Below are positions 7,037-14,486 of a stretch of 32,536 nucleotides of DNA, piece after piece. This DNA is from Duncaniella sp. (GTDB lineage: Bacteria > Bacteroidota > Bacteroidia > Bacteroidales > Muribaculaceae). Location: NCBI GenBank assembly GCA_029056055.1, contig JAIDCC010000113.1:1-32536 (forward strand), read 5' to 3'. Both the position numbers and the translations under genes were made by a program. The stretch's first letter is position 1; the number at the start of each line of letters is the position of its first letter. The notes under the pieces were generated by a model. That model ran no database searches. It was not told where the DNA came from and worked only from the letters and a program-made list of their open reading frames with translations.

Positions 7037-8224
7037 TCAGCTCTTGACTCCGCCTTTGATTCCGCCTTTTGCGCCGCCCGACATTGAGAAAATGTTGGCG
7101 TCGTAGCTGACGGTCTTCTGTCCCTGCTCGCGTTTGCGTTTGAGGGCGAGGCGTACGAGACGCTCCATTAGGGCGTCGAATTTCAGCCCCGTAGCTTCCC
7201 AGAGATAGAACGAGAGCGACCCGGGGATGGTGTTGATTTCGTTGACGAAAATCTCTTTCGTATCGTCGTCGATGATGAAGTCGATGCGGCTTACACCGTG
7301 GCAACCGAGCACGCGGAACGTCTCGCCGGCGAGGTATTTGATGCGCGCGGTCATATCTTCGGGCAGGTCGGCGGGGATGCGCTTCTGTGAGGCCTGCATA
7401 CCCTTGGCGCCCTTGGTGCCACCCATGTATTTGTCTTCGTAAGAGAGGATTTCGGCACTCTTGATGGGTTCTTCGAGCACCGACATTTCATATTCGTCGC
7501 AGTCGCCGAGCACGGAGCAGTTGATTTCCTTGAGGTTGTCGACCATGTGTTCCACGATGATGCGCGATGAATATTTTTCGGCATTGTCGACCTTCTCGAT
7601 GAGCTGAGCGCGGTCGGCAGCGCGTCCGATGCCTACGCTCGAGCCGAGGTTGGCGGGCTTGACGATGACGGGGTAGCCTATTTTGGTCTCGATGCGAGAG
7701 ATGAGTTCGTCGCGTTTCTTATACCATTCCTTGTCGGTGAACCACACATAGTCAATGACAGGCACACCCGACTCGCGCAAAATCATCTTCATCGTGATTT
7801 TGTCCATGCCGTTGGCCGAGGCGAGAGTGTTGCAGCCGGCGTAGGGGATGCCGATGGTTTCGAGCACGCCCTCGAAGATGCCGTCTTCCACGTTTGAGCC
7901 GTGGAGCACCGGGATTACCACGTCGAGAGTGGTGACGACAGGCTTTTCAAACATGCCCTTCTTGACGCGGTAGAGATTGTAGTCGTCATAGCTGGGCTCC
8001 ATGTAGACCTGCGTGCATTTCTTGAGCAGGGCGGGGATGTCGCGGTAGTTGGCCACGTCGAAGAGCGCGTCGCCGGTGTAGAATTTGCCCTGTTTGCTTA
8101 TGTATATAGGTGTGACGTCATACTTTTCGCGGTCGATGGCGTGCATGGCCTGCGAGGCCGAGATGACAGAGATTTCGTGTTCGGTGGAGCGTCCGCCGAA
8201 GAACACTCCGATGTTGGTCTTCAT
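7037..8224 (-). CDS. ddl: D-alanine--D-alanine ligase family ATP-grasp enzyme
   Basis: A 395-residue ATP-grasp ligase. The N-terminus IGVFFGGRSTEHEISVISA is the classical Ddl signature. HGSNVEDGIFEG (near 110-121) corresponds to the HGxxGEDGxxQG loop but with SNV in the middle, a form also seen in Van-type and related ligases. ATP-grasp signatures follow: YPVIVKPANLGSSVGIG near 184-200 and the metal-binding EIFVNEINTIPGS near 325-337. A Tyr-containing omega-loop sequence (SYEDKYMGG) is kept. A Gly/Lys-rich tail of about 15 residues is extra. It is the last gene of an operon with a membrane MurF-like ligase and a hydrolase. It most likely makes D-Ala-D-Ala or a related dipeptide; whether it is the housekeeping Ddl cannot be decided from this window. 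Confidence 0.85.
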   Translation of the reverse strand: MKTNIGVFFGGRSTEHEISVISASQAMHAIDREKYDVTPIYISKQGKFYTGDALFDVANYRDIPALLKKCTQVYMEPSYDDYNLYRVKKGMFEKPVVTTLDVVIPVLHGSNVEDGIFEGVLETIGIPYAGCNTLASANGMDKITMKMILRESGVPVIDYVWFTDKEWYKKRDELISRIETKIGYPVIVKPANLGSSVGIGRAADRAQLIEKVDNAEKYSSRIIVEHMVDNLKEINCSVLGDCDEYEMSVLEEPIKSAEILSYEDKYMGGTKGAKGMQASQKRIPADLPEDMTARIKYLAGETFRVLGCHGVSRIDFIIDDDTKEIFVNEINTIPGSLSFYLWEATGLKFDALMERLVRLALKRKREQGQKTVSYDANIFSMSGGAKGGIKGGVKS

Positions 8225-8253
8225 AAATGCTTATGCTGAAAGATGGATGGGGA

Positions 8254-9840
8254 TTACTTGAAAGTGTCGGGGAGGTCGTTTTCGTAGAGGATAGTGTCGC
8301 CGGGGGCGAGGAGAGTTGAGAGCAACTGCTGGGCGGCGGCAAAAGAGGCCACGGTGTGGAGAGCTGCAGAGCGGGGCTCGACGCTTTCGATGCCTGCCAC
8401 GATGGCTTCGCGGTTGTATTCGCCAACGACGATGGCCACGTCGGCCGAGACGGCAATCTTGCGTCCGAAGGCTTCGTTGAGTTCGTGCTGACGCGAGCCG
8501 AGTTCAATCATGCCGGGGGTCACGACGATGCGCTTGCCCTCTTTCATCATGGCGAGCACGTCGAGAGCCATGGCCGAGCCGGTGGGATTGGAGTTGAAAG
8601 CGTCGTCGATGATGGTGACACCTCCGGGGGTGCGTTTCATGTTGAGACGGTGTTCCACCTGCTCGATGCGGCTGACGGCATAGCGGATTTTCTCTTCGTC
8701 CATGCCGAGACGCAGGGCGCAGATGATGGCCGCGAGGAGGTTTGAGACATTACATTCGCCCACGAGGCGCGTCGACATGGGCAGACGGCGTCCGTCGGGG
8801 CAGACCACCTCGAACGTCGTGCCGTGAGGGGTGTATTCGAGATGCTCGGCGCGGTAGGCTGCGGCTCCGGTGTTGACCACAGCGTAGCGCACACACTCGA
8901 CGTCGGACACCTTGCGGTTTGCCACCCATTCGAAGTCGTCGTTGACAATGGCGAGGCCGTCGGCGGGGAGCGAGTCGATTAGCTCAAACTTGGTGCGCTG
9001 TACGTTTTCGATGGTCTTGAACGATTCGAGGTGCTGTTCGCCCACGGCGGTGATGATGCCTACCGAGGGATGCACGAGGTCGCAGATTTCCTTGATGTCG
9101 CCCTGCTGCTTGGCGCCCATCTCGCAGATGAACACCGTGTCGTAGGGCTTGAGATATTCGCGGATTGTGCGGATGACGCCCATGGTGGTGTTGAAACTGC
9201 CGGGAGTCATGCACACCTCAAACTGTTCGGAGAGAATGCGGTTGAGATAGTGTTTGGTAGAAGTCTTGCCATACGACCCCGTGATGCCAATCACCTTGAG
9301 GTCGGGCATGGAGCGCAGACGGGCGGCGGCATCGTCATAGTAGCCGCGGTTGATGCGCGCTTCGACGGGGCGGAGCAGGATGTTGGCCCCCAGCATGAAG
9401 CAGTGGCTGAAACAGTAGCAGCCCAGAGCCACGGCGGCGGCGAGTTCGAGCTTCCAGCCCCAAAGGCAAATGCCGACGATGGTGACCGCCATCACGAGAG
9501 CCACCTCGGCGCAAGCCACCGAGAGAAGCCTGCGGGCACGCGGAGTCATCACGAGAGGTTTCTTATACTTGCGGCGGCAGAGCACGATGGTGTTGACGAG
9601 GCCGGTGAAGGCAATGAGCGTCAGCCCCACCACGGGGACAGAGAGCGTAGAGAGAGCCGCGAGCACCACGGCACCGCTGACGAGGCGCATCACCGAAGTG
9701 GTGTCGCCACTCTGCGAGAGCCAGCGCTGATAGCGTTCGTTGCGATAGGAATTTTGCTGAAGCATCATCAGGTCGCGGCGCAGTTCGGTGAAGACGCAGC
9801 AGAGCGCGATGAGTGCTGAAATTATGGCGAAAACCATCAT
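8254..9840 (-). CDS. Membrane-embedded Mur ligase (MurF-like)
   Basis: A 528-residue protein. Residues 1-155 contain about five hydrophobic segments (near 1-18, 52-68, 68-86, 108-126, 132-150) where soluble MurF would carry its UDP-MurNAc-peptide binding domain. The Mur ligase core begins near 180: P-loop GITGSYGKTSTK (185-196), ICEMGAKQQGDI (MurF-type Glu), GEQHLESF, and the C-terminal HRLNMKR...IIDDAFNSNP motif characteristic of MurF. Together these predict ATP-dependent joining of a dipeptide-like substrate to a carboxyl acceptor, possibly at the membrane. It starts 4 nt after the hydrolase stop and is followed by the Ddl-type ligase, so the three form one operon. Annotation pipelines may call it murF; the missing N-terminal domain makes that uncertain. 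Confidence 0.85.
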   Translation of the reverse strand: MMVFAIISALIALCCVFTELRRDLMMLQQNSYRNERYQRWLSQSGDTTSVMRLVSGAVVLAALSTLSVPVVGLTLIAFTGLVNTIVLCRRKYKKPLVMTPRARRLLSVACAEVALVMAVTIVGICLWGWKLELAAAVALGCYCFSHCFMLGANILLRPVEARINRGYYDDAAARLRSMPDLKVIGITGSYGKTSTKHYLNRILSEQFEVCMTPGSFNTTMGVIRTIREYLKPYDTVFICEMGAKQQGDIKEICDLVHPSVGIITAVGEQHLESFKTIENVQRTKFELIDSLPADGLAIVNDDFEWVANRKVSDVECVRYAVVNTGAAAYRAEHLEYTPHGTTFEVVCPDGRRLPMSTRLVGECNVSNLLAAIICALRLGMDEEKIRYAVSRIEQVEHRLNMKRTPGGVTIIDDAFNSNPTGSAMALDVLAMMKEGKRIVVTPGMIELGSRQHELNEAFGRKIAVSADVAIVVGEYNREAIVAGIESVEPRSAALHTVASFAAAQQLLSTLLAPGDTILYENDLPDTFK

Positions 9841-9844
9841 AGAC

Positions 9845-10615
9845 TTAAGATTTTAGAAAACTTGTGAGCACTGAGCGGAAGGGGAGAGGAGCGTCAAGAA
9901 ACGAGTAGTGTCCGGCTCCGGGCCAACTGACGAGGCCTGCGTCGGGTATGAGCCGCTCCATCTTTCGGGCGTCGGCGATGGGGGTAGCTGTGTCGGCCTC
10001 GCCCCAGAGCAGCAGCGTGGGGGCTTTGATGAGGGGCAGGCGTGAAGTGAGGTCTTCGTTGACCACCTTCGAAAGTATCCGTCGCATCATGGGCGAAGCT
10101 GCGGCGTAGTCGCTCGAGCCGGCTTTGGCACGGCGTGCGTCGAGGCGTCGCTCGGCCTCCTCGCGGCCATAGCGCAGATACATGAGCCGCTTCATGGCCT
10201 TGAACGAGTAGACTTTGACGTAGTAGCTGAGAGAGCGGTGAGGTTTTATGCCGGCGGCATCGACGAGGATGAGTTTGCCGACGGGACGGCGTGAGGCATA
10301 GAGAATGCCGACGCGCCCTCCGAACGAATGGCCCAGAAGGGTAGGGGCTTCAAGACCGAGGGAATCTATCAGCTCCTCAATCTGGCGTGTGTATTGCTCG
10401 ACGCCCCACACCTCTGCCGGCTCTTCAGACGCTCCAAATCCCGGGAAGTCGACGGCCACGACGCGATAGCCCGCCTCACGGGCGGTGCGTTCGATGGTGG
10501 CGAGAGTCTCGTGTGTGCAACCCCAGCCGTGCATCAGCACGATGGCGGGGCGGTCGGTTTCGCCGGTGTCGGTATAGGCAAGGCGGAGTCCGGAAAGGGT
10601 TTTGGTTTGCAGCAT
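9845..10615 (-). CDS. Alpha/beta hydrolase
   Basis: A 256-residue alpha/beta-hydrolase-fold enzyme. The oxyanion region is LMHGWGC (27-33), the nucleophile elbow is GHSFGG with Ser97, and the acid and base are probably Asp208 (WGEADTATP) and His236 (GAGHYSFLD). There is no signal peptide, so it is cytoplasmic. It heads an operon with the membrane Mur ligase and the Ddl-type ligase, so a substrate linked to peptidoglycan precursors or a small ester/amide is plausible, but specificity cannot be read from the sequence. Confidence 0.88.
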   Translation of the reverse strand: MLQTKTLSGLRLAYTDTGETDRPAIVLMHGWGCTHETLATIERTAREAGYRVVAVDFPGFGASEEPAEVWGVEQYTRQIEELIDSLGLEAPTLLGHSFGGRVGILYASRRPVGKLILVDAAGIKPHRSLSYYVKVYSFKAMKRLMYLRYGREEAERRLDARRAKAGSSDYAAASPMMRRILSKVVNEDLTSRLPLIKAPTLLLWGEADTATPIADARKMERLIPDAGLVSWPGAGHYSFLDAPLPFRSVLTSFLKS

Positions 10616-10640
10616 TTGCGGAGGATATGATTTCTACACG

Positions 10641-10670
10641 CAAAATTACAAAGAAAGTGCGAGATTACAA
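10641..10670 (-). promoter_or_regulatory. Promoter of the hydrolase-Mur ligase-ddl operon
   Basis: On the minus strand, TAATTTTG (10648 to 10641) is preceded by TTG (10670 to 10668) with a 19-bp spacer. The predicted start site leaves a leader of about 20 nt before ATG 10615. Confidence 0.6.
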
Positions 10671-10680
10671 AACATTTTGA

Positions 10681-10746
10681 TGTCCCGGCTGTCAGCGTCT
10701 GTCCCAAGCCGGAAGGCGTGTGTCGGGACAGTGGGACAGCGGGACA
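10681..10746. repeat. TGTCCC/GGGACA palindromic element, copy 1
   Basis: Two TGTCCC boxes (10681-10686, 10700-10705) face three GGGACA boxes (10725-10730, 10733-10738, 10741-10746), giving an imperfect, multi-register stem-loop. A second copy is at 16260-16304. Both lie just past the stop of a minus-strand gene and upstream of the next minus-strand gene. It may act as a terminator or be a REP-like element. Confidence 0.7.
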
Positions 10747-10766
10747 CCCCGGGAATAAACCGAGGG

Positions 10767-11285
10767 TCAGCGTTTGGCCAGGGAGCCGTTGGGGATAATC
10801 GAGTTGAGGGCCTCGACCGAAGGATTGCGAGCCACGATTTTGCCGTCGGGAGCTATGAGATAGGAGGAATGGCCGTCGGCGGGGCGGTAGGACTCGGCCT
10901 CGATGCCGCGCACTTCGGCTGAGGTGAGATGAAACTGTGTGGCGGGGTCGAAGCGGTCGTGATTGACGATTTCTGACCAGAGGGCACGGTCGTCGTCGGT
11001 ATTGACCTGCACGAGAGTCACATCTTTCGAGGGGTGGTGTTTCACCCAGAGGTCGTATTCGGCCGAGGCTATGCGCGACACGGCGTTGCGTGAGTCCCAG
11101 AAGTTGACGAGCACGTATTGGCCGTGGAGGTCGGAGATGCGCAGACGCTGGAATTCGTTTCCGGCCGAGACCACGGTGGGCGCCGAGGGGGTAGAGGTCT
11201 CGCGGTTGAAGCGCAGGGCGAAGAGCGTCACCAGTGCAGCCGCCGCGAGCAGAAGGAGGATGAATCTGATTGTGGAATTTCGCAT
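10767..11285 (-). CDS. Thioredoxin-fold (TlpA-like) membrane-anchored protein without cysteines
   Basis: A 172-residue protein with an N-terminal hydrophobic segment (about 8-25), a probable signal anchor that places the rest in the periplasm. The body resembles TlpA/ResA-type thioredoxin-like proteins: the LHGQYVLVNFWDSRNAVSR strand-loop (54-72) matches the usual VLVNFWASWCxxC, followed by VTLVQVNTDDD and a late YLIAPDGKIVARNPS strand pair. The CxxC is replaced (SRNAV), and there is no cysteine in the protein, so it cannot be a thiol oxidoreductase. It probably binds or scaffolds something. It lies 69 bp downstream of the receiver-PPDK_N gene, with a hairpin between them. Confidence 0.65.
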   Translation of the reverse strand: MRNSTIRFILLLLAAAALVTLFALRFNRETSTPSAPTVVSAGNEFQRLRISDLHGQYVLVNFWDSRNAVSRIASAEYDLWVKHHPSKDVTLVQVNTDDDRALWSEIVNHDRFDPATQFHLTSAEVRGIEAESYRPADGHSSYLIAPDGKIVARNPSVEALNSIIPNGSLAKR

Positions 11286-11290
11286 GACGA

Positions 11291-11327
11291 TAGAGAGGAA
11301 ACACGTTTAGTCGATGCTTCCTCTCTA
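11291..11327 (-). promoter_or_regulatory. Intercistronic hairpin, 10-bp perfect stem
   Basis: TAGAGAGGAA (11291-11300) and TTCCTCTCTA (11318-11327) are perfect inverse complements around a 17-nt loop. On the minus strand the 3' arm ends 5 nt before the start codon at 11285, and no T-tract follows. It looks like a processing, stability or translation-control hairpin between two cotranscribed genes rather than a terminator. Confidence 0.6.
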
Positions 11328-11354
11328 CTATTAACGGATTGCGGGGCTAAAAGT

Positions 11355-14300
11355 TCAGCCTGCGGTGTCGGGCTTGAGCACCACGCCGGTGCCTTTCAGG
11401 CCGTTGACGCCTATGACGAGGGGCGACGCAAACTCGACGATGCGGATGAAGTCGCTTTCGTATGTGGCGGGGCAGGCATCGAGAAACGCCACGTCGTAGA
11501 TGTCGGTGACGGGGTCGGAGGCATTGCGGCGGGCTGCGGTGTCGATGGTGAAGTAGCTCACTCCGAGCGAGGTCAGGTTTTGGAAGAAGTGGGTGCCCTG
11601 ACTCGGCTCGATGCGGTAGGAGGGGAGCGACGACTCGACGATGACTTTGGCTCCCGAGATGGCGGGCCATTTGACCGGCACACCGAGCGAGGGGTCGGAC
11701 GAACCCCATCGGCCGGGACCTATGAGAAGGTAGCGGCGGTCTTCGTCAAGAAAGCGGCGGTTGATTTTCTCCATCTCGCGCGCAATGAGCGAATTGTTTG
11801 AGGCAGAGAACTTTTCGGGACGCACGTAGACCACGGTGCTGACCTCTTCGACGTTGCCGTGGCCCAGAGCCATAGACGATTTGAGCAGCAGGCGGTCGTC
11901 GGGAGTGGCCATGACGGCTTCATCCACAGTCTCGCGGCGGTCGACGATGGGGCGAATCTGGAGCCAGTAGAGGCGGCCTTTCCCTTCGGGGGTCTTTTCA
12001 ATCATTCCGGCAAACTCGATTTCGACGGGGCGCTGCATGGCGCGCTGCCCTTCGCTGAGCATGAAGTCGATGGCGGAAGCGAGAGGGTAGACGCCGTGTT
12101 TGAGCACGTTGTTGAACGTCACCACTTTTCGCCCGTCGCCAAGGTCGTTGTCGCGCAGCACGTTGTCGCGGTAGTCGAAGGTCGACACCATGTATTTGAG
12201 TGCGCCGCGGTCGGCCACGTCCTGCACGCGGATTTTGGCGATGTTGTAGCCGTCGTCGACTTTGAGAGACGAAAGCGAGGCCGCAGGTTTGGAGAGGGCG
12301 CGTCCGTCGAGCCCTACGCTGCGCTCGTCGCCCTTCATGTCGAGGGCATACATGCGTGTCTGGGTGTCTTTGAGTGCGATGGAGAGTTCGGAGGTCTGGA
12401 GCACGCTTTCGGGATGGCGGGGAGAGAAACGGAGTCCGAGGCCGCCGTCGACGATGTATTTGCCGAGACCCACGGCTATTTCGGCCACGCCTTCTTCGGG
12501 GCGTTCGTCGCCGAGAGGGTAGTAGTTGAGCGAGCGGCCCACTCCCGAGAAGCTCGGAAACCAATAGCCCTCGACCTCCTTGCCGACGACTTCCTGAAGT
12601 ATCACGGCCATCTTTTCCTGATCGATGACGTTTGAGGTGGCTGTCATGTAGGCTTTCGAGTCGGAGAAGAACACCGAGGCGTAGACGCCCTTGATGGCCT
12701 GGGCCAGAAGGTCGAACATCTCGTCGAGGTCCTTGCGCTTGGGCACCATGTAGGTGGAATAGATGCCGGCGAAAGGCTGATAATGAGAATCTTCGAGCAG
12801 ACTCGACGAACGCACGGCTATCGGGGTGTCTACCACCTCGAGCAGAGCCCTGAGGTCTTCCTTGATGCGGATTGGGAGTTTGCCGCGCAGGAAGTGGGCG
12901 AGGATGGTTTCGTCGGGAGCGTCGGAGAGTGCCACCGGGTAGAGCTGGTTGGTCTCCATGAACTCGTCGAAGATGTCTGTGCAGAGCACCACCGTGCGGG
13001 GGATGGTAATCTGAATGCCGTCGAAATTGTCGCAGACGGGATTTTTCTTGATTATCGAGTCGATGAAAGCCAGACCGCGGCCCTTGCCTCCGAGCGAGCC
13101 TTGGCCGATGCGGGCGAAGTTGGAATAGTGGTCGAAGCGGTCTTTGCGGAACACGGCCACTACGCCGCGGTTTTTCATCTTGCGATACTTGACGATGAGG
13201 TCGAAGAAGAGCTGACGCACCTGAGGGGCATCCTTGAGGTCGCGGAAGCGGTGTTTGCGTATGGCTTCGGCAATGGGGAACATAGCGCGCGAATAGAGCC
13301 AGCGCGAGATGTCGTTGAACGAAGCGTGCCAGTAGAGAGCTTCGGCGGGGATGTCGAAGATGCGCTGCTGGAGGTCTTTGAGCGAGGTGATGCGTGTGAT
13401 TTCCTCGCCGGTCTCGGGGTTGCGCACCACGAAGTCGCCGAAACCGAAGTTGTTGATGATGGCTTTCCCGAGGTCAACGGGAAATTTCTTGGAATTTTTG
13501 TCGATGAAGGTGGCTCCGAGTTCATGCACGTCGTGGGCGTTTTCCACCTCGGAGCTTTCGATGATGAGAGGCAGGTAGGGGTCGCGGCGGCGCAGTTCGC
13601 GGGCCAGCTGAATGCCGGCCTTGGGGTCTTTGCGGCCGTCGCGCATGAACGACACGTCGGAAATCACGCCGAGGATATGGTCGGCATAGCGGTCGTAGAT
13701 TTCGAGGGCTTCCTCATAGTCGCGGGCAAGCATCACTTTTGGGCGTCCGCGCATACGCAGCATCTGCTCGTGCTCGTTGAGGGCCTCGGTAGAGAAGTTG
13801 CGGCTCTGGCGGAGAATGACTTTGTAGACGATGGGGAGCACCGACGAATAGAAGCGCACCGAGTCTTCGACGAGCAGTATCATCTGCACGCCCACTTCGT
13901 TGACGTCGTGCGGGGCGTTGAGCTTGTCTTCGAGCAGCTTGATGATGGCCAGCAGAAGGTCGACGTTTCCGAGCCACGAGAACACGTAGTCGATGCCTGA
14001 GAAGTCTTCGTTGGCCAGACGGCGCGACACCTCTTTAGAGAATGGTGTCAGCACGATGATGGGTTGGTCGGGATGAAGCTCCTTGATGGTGCGGGCCCCC
14101 GTGAAGGTTTCGCTGACATCGTTGCCCGGCATCATTATGACCAGGTCGAAATGTTTATCGGCCATGATTTCGAGCGCCTCTTTGGAATTGAGCGCACGGG
14201 TGATGCGCGGAGGCGACGAAAGGTTGAGCTGGGTGTACTCCATGTAAATCTGTTCGTCGACGCGGCCGTCTTCCTCCATCATGAAGGCGTCGTAGGCCGA

Positions 14301-14405
14301 GGCAACGAGCAGGACGTTGAAAATGCGCTTCTGCATGAGCGAGGCAAAAGCGGTGTCTTTGAAGTAGAGCTGACGCAGGGCGTCGTCGGTCATTTCGGTC
14401 TGCAT
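11355..14405 (-). CDS. Receiver-receiver-PPDK_N (PEP/pyruvate-binding domain) protein
   Basis: A 1016-residue multidomain protein, often annotated as phosphoenolpyruvate synthase. Residues 28-150 look like a degenerate receiver: the acidic pair is Ala-Ser, and the phosphoacceptor position in HFDLVIMMPGND is Met. Residues 174-312 look like an intact receiver: Glu180-Asp181, phosphoacceptor Asp250 in GVISDVSFMRDG, Lys303 in IDKNSK. From about 430 follows a PPDK N-terminal ATP-grasp domain: GQGSLGGKGRGLAFID (435-449), AVRSSSLLED (530-539) and WLQIRPI near 830. The C-terminal 160 residues carry GPGRWGSSDPSLGVPVKWP and PSQGTHFFQNLT. The phosphohistidine domain and PEP-binding barrel of PEP synthase are missing, so it should not make PEP. 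A regulated kinase or phosphotransfer role is inference. Confidence 0.8.
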   Translation of the reverse strand: MQTEMTDDALRQLYFKDTAFASLMQKRIFNVLLVASAYDAFMMEEDGRVDEQIYMEYTQLNLSSPPRITRALNSKEALEIMADKHFDLVIMMPGNDVSETFTGARTIKELHPDQPIIVLTPFSKEVSRRLANEDFSGIDYVFSWLGNVDLLLAIIKLLEDKLNAPHDVNEVGVQMILLVEDSVRFYSSVLPIVYKVILRQSRNFSTEALNEHEQMLRMRGRPKVMLARDYEEALEIYDRYADHILGVISDVSFMRDGRKDPKAGIQLARELRRRDPYLPLIIESSEVENAHDVHELGATFIDKNSKKFPVDLGKAIINNFGFGDFVVRNPETGEEITRITSLKDLQQRIFDIPAEALYWHASFNDISRWLYSRAMFPIAEAIRKHRFRDLKDAPQVRQLFFDLIVKYRKMKNRGVVAVFRKDRFDHYSNFARIGQGSLGGKGRGLAFIDSIIKKNPVCDNFDGIQITIPRTVVLCTDIFDEFMETNQLYPVALSDAPDETILAHFLRGKLPIRIKEDLRALLEVVDTPIAVRSSSLLEDSHYQPFAGIYSTYMVPKRKDLDEMFDLLAQAIKGVYASVFFSDSKAYMTATSNVIDQEKMAVILQEVVGKEVEGYWFPSFSGVGRSLNYYPLGDERPEEGVAEIAVGLGKYIVDGGLGLRFSPRHPESVLQTSELSIALKDTQTRMYALDMKGDERSVGLDGRALSKPAASLSSLKVDDGYNIAKIRVQDVADRGALKYMVSTFDYRDNVLRDNDLGDGRKVVTFNNVLKHGVYPLASAIDFMLSEGQRAMQRPVEIEFAGMIEKTPEGKGRLYWLQIRPIVDRRETVDEAVMATPDDRLLLKSSMALGHGNVEEVSTVVYVRPEKFSASNNSLIAREMEKINRRFLDEDRRYLLIGPGRWGSSDPSLGVPVKWPAISGAKVIVESSLPSYRIEPSQGTHFFQNLTSLGVSYFTIDTAARRNASDPVTDIYDVAFLDACPATYESDFIRIVEFASPLVIGVNGLKGTGVVLKPDTAG

Positions 14406-14434
14406 GGTCTAAAGCCGGGGGAATGTTTATGCCG

Positions 14435-14465
14435 CAAAGTTACGAAAGTTTGCGCCCCCCTCCAA
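14435..14465 (-). promoter_or_regulatory. Promoter of the receiver-PPDK_N gene
   Basis: On the minus strand, TAACTTTG (14442 to 14435) is preceded by TTG (14465 to 14463) with an exact 20-bp spacer, about 30 nt upstream of ATG 14405. Confidence 0.7.
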
Positions 14466-14486
14466 ACCTCCGCCGAAAAAAAGTTG

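Noticed and set aside
9031-9819. Plus-strand open frame opposite the Mur ligase gene
   Set aside because: Antisense shadow, with His/Asp/Glu-rich composition and no family motif.
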